Shown here: one piece after another, positions 35,907 through 36,455 of the stretch
How positions within the stretch are numbered: the stretch's first letter is position 1
How the letters are laid out: each line of letters begins with the position of its first letter
DNA from: Bacteroidales bacterium UBA6229
Lineage (GTDB): Bacteria; Bacteroidota; Bacteroidia; Bacteroidales; F082
Length of the DNA stretch: 36,455 nt
Direction of reading: 5' to 3'
Assembly (NCBI GenBank): GCA_002440975.1
Contig: DJWN01000047.1
Span: 1 to 36,455 of the forward strand
Translations under genes and position numbers: made by a program
The notes under the pieces: generated by a model
What the model saw: only the letters and a program-made list of their open reading frames with translations
The model's database searches: none
Told to the model about the DNA's origin: nothing

Positions 35907-36455
35907 TTAGCGAATTAAGTTAACAATGCCACGTTCTACAATTTTTTGGGCTGCCTGGTACTGGCTTTCAAAACTTTCGTAGGTCAATTGCCAAATATAA
36001 GTGGCCTGTGGTGCATCTTCGCCTTTTACTTTGCCATCCCAACCCTGAAAAGGATCGGTACTTTCATATACAAGTTGGCCCCAACGGTTGTAGATTAACA
36101 ACTGAAATTGATTCAAAGCGGTTACCGGCCCTAATGCTTTAAATGAGGTATTGACAGGATTTTGACTTCCCGGTCTAAAAGCATTAGGCATGTAAATATT
36201 AGCGAATTTAATCTCTACCTCATCGCGGTTTTCGCAGCAGTTGATATCTGTTACTGTAACGGCATAAACACCTTCCTGATCCACATCCAGGTATTGTCCT
36301 TCACCTAAAAGATTGCCATCTTCATCTTCCCAGTAATACTGATCGAAGATTCCGGCATCCAGTGTGATGGAAGAATTTGGAAGGATATAAATGATGTCTT
36401 CACCAGCACCGATATCTATGGTGGGCAAGGGATAAATTGTGATGTCGCGGGTTTG
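35907..36455 (-). CDS. C-terminal part of a T9SS type B surface protein, cut by window edge
   Basis: The frame is open through the right edge, so the N-terminal part lies outside; TTG at 36428 is not a real start. Residues seen include a PKD/Ig-like end domain (IDIGAGEDIIYILPNSSITLDAG, DQYYWEDEDGN, VTVTDINCCE) and then the gliding-motility-associated type B sorting domain. That domain contains IYMPNAFRPGS, FKALGPVTALNQFQLLIYNRWGQLVYES, FQGWDGKVKGEDAPQATYIWQLTY and the end GIVNLIR. The end is very like that of the giant protein (GIINLIR). It is exported by T9SS and attached or released at the surface. It lies 55 bp upstream of tex on the same strand. Confidence 0.88.
   Translation of the reverse strand, partial: QTRDITIYPLPTIDIGAGEDIIYILPNSSITLDAGIFDQYYWEDEDGNLLGEGQYLDVDQEGVYAVTVTDINCCENRDEVEIKFANIYMPNAFRPGSQNPVNTSFKALGPVTALNQFQLLIYNRWGQLVYESTDPFQGWDGKVKGEDAPQATYIWQLTYESFESQYQAAQKIVERGIVNLIR

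Overview
The window looks like a piece of a Bacteroidota chromosome, probably a non-pathogenic, Bacteroidales- or Cytophaga-like gliding or secreting lineage. Three kinds of evidence point there. Several genes carry the phylum-specific promoter (TTTG near -33, TAnnTTTG near -7). There are type IX secretion (T9SS) cargo proteins with both type A and type B C-terminal sorting domains, plus a PorP/SprF partner. Other families typical of the phylum are also present: DUF2807, DUF3108, BACON, ORF6N and PorT-like barrels. No rRNA, tRNA, CRISPR array or complete insertion sequence was seen.

Layout. (1) 1-2073 (+): two adjacent PLP-dependent amino-acid racemase genes, an alanine racemase cut by the left edge and an ornithine/alanine racemase family member. 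(2) 2070-6804: an ICMT-like membrane methyltransferase (-), a TPR sensor histidine kinase (+), a secreted DUF2807 protein (+) and a secreted DUF3108 protein (-). The intergenic region at 2817-2970 holds divergent promoters, and a hairpin separates the last two genes. (3) 7116-10202 (-): a secreted zincin-type metallopeptidase with Ig-like, BACON and PKD-like domains and a type A sorting tail, split into three frames by two compensating indels. One indel lies in a run of nine G. (4) 10227-11243 (-): an ORF6N-domain protein with a degenerate HKD (phospholipase D-like) tail and an in-frame array of palindromic repeats. (5) 11244-12394: a gene-poor kilobase with a 99-bp MITE-like element that has a 9-bp target duplication, and a strong terminator. 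(6) 12395-31527 (-): a two-gene unit of a 5998-residue modular T9SS type B protein followed by a PorP/SprF-family protein. This unit fills half of the window. (7) 31528-32491: largely empty. (8) 32492-35851 (-): tex, an outer-membrane beta-barrel gene and a DUF985 cupin, closely packed. (9) 35907-36455 (-): the C-terminal end of another type B T9SS cargo protein, cut by the right edge.

How it fits together. The dominant theme is surface display through T9SS. The giant protein resembles SprB-like gliding adhesins and other very large surface proteins, and the PorP/SprF gene behind it is the usual dedicated outer-membrane partner for such a substrate. The giant gene is not a uniform repeat array. 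It shows at least three nested higher-order repeat systems: a three-domain unit present three times, a seven-domain block present twice, and an A-B-C triplet of PKD domains present six times. This repeat architecture, the G9 frameshift in the secreted peptidase, the palindromic array in the ORF6N gene and the MITE-like element are the observations most worth a second look. I found no clear evidence of a wholly new enzymatic or defence system.
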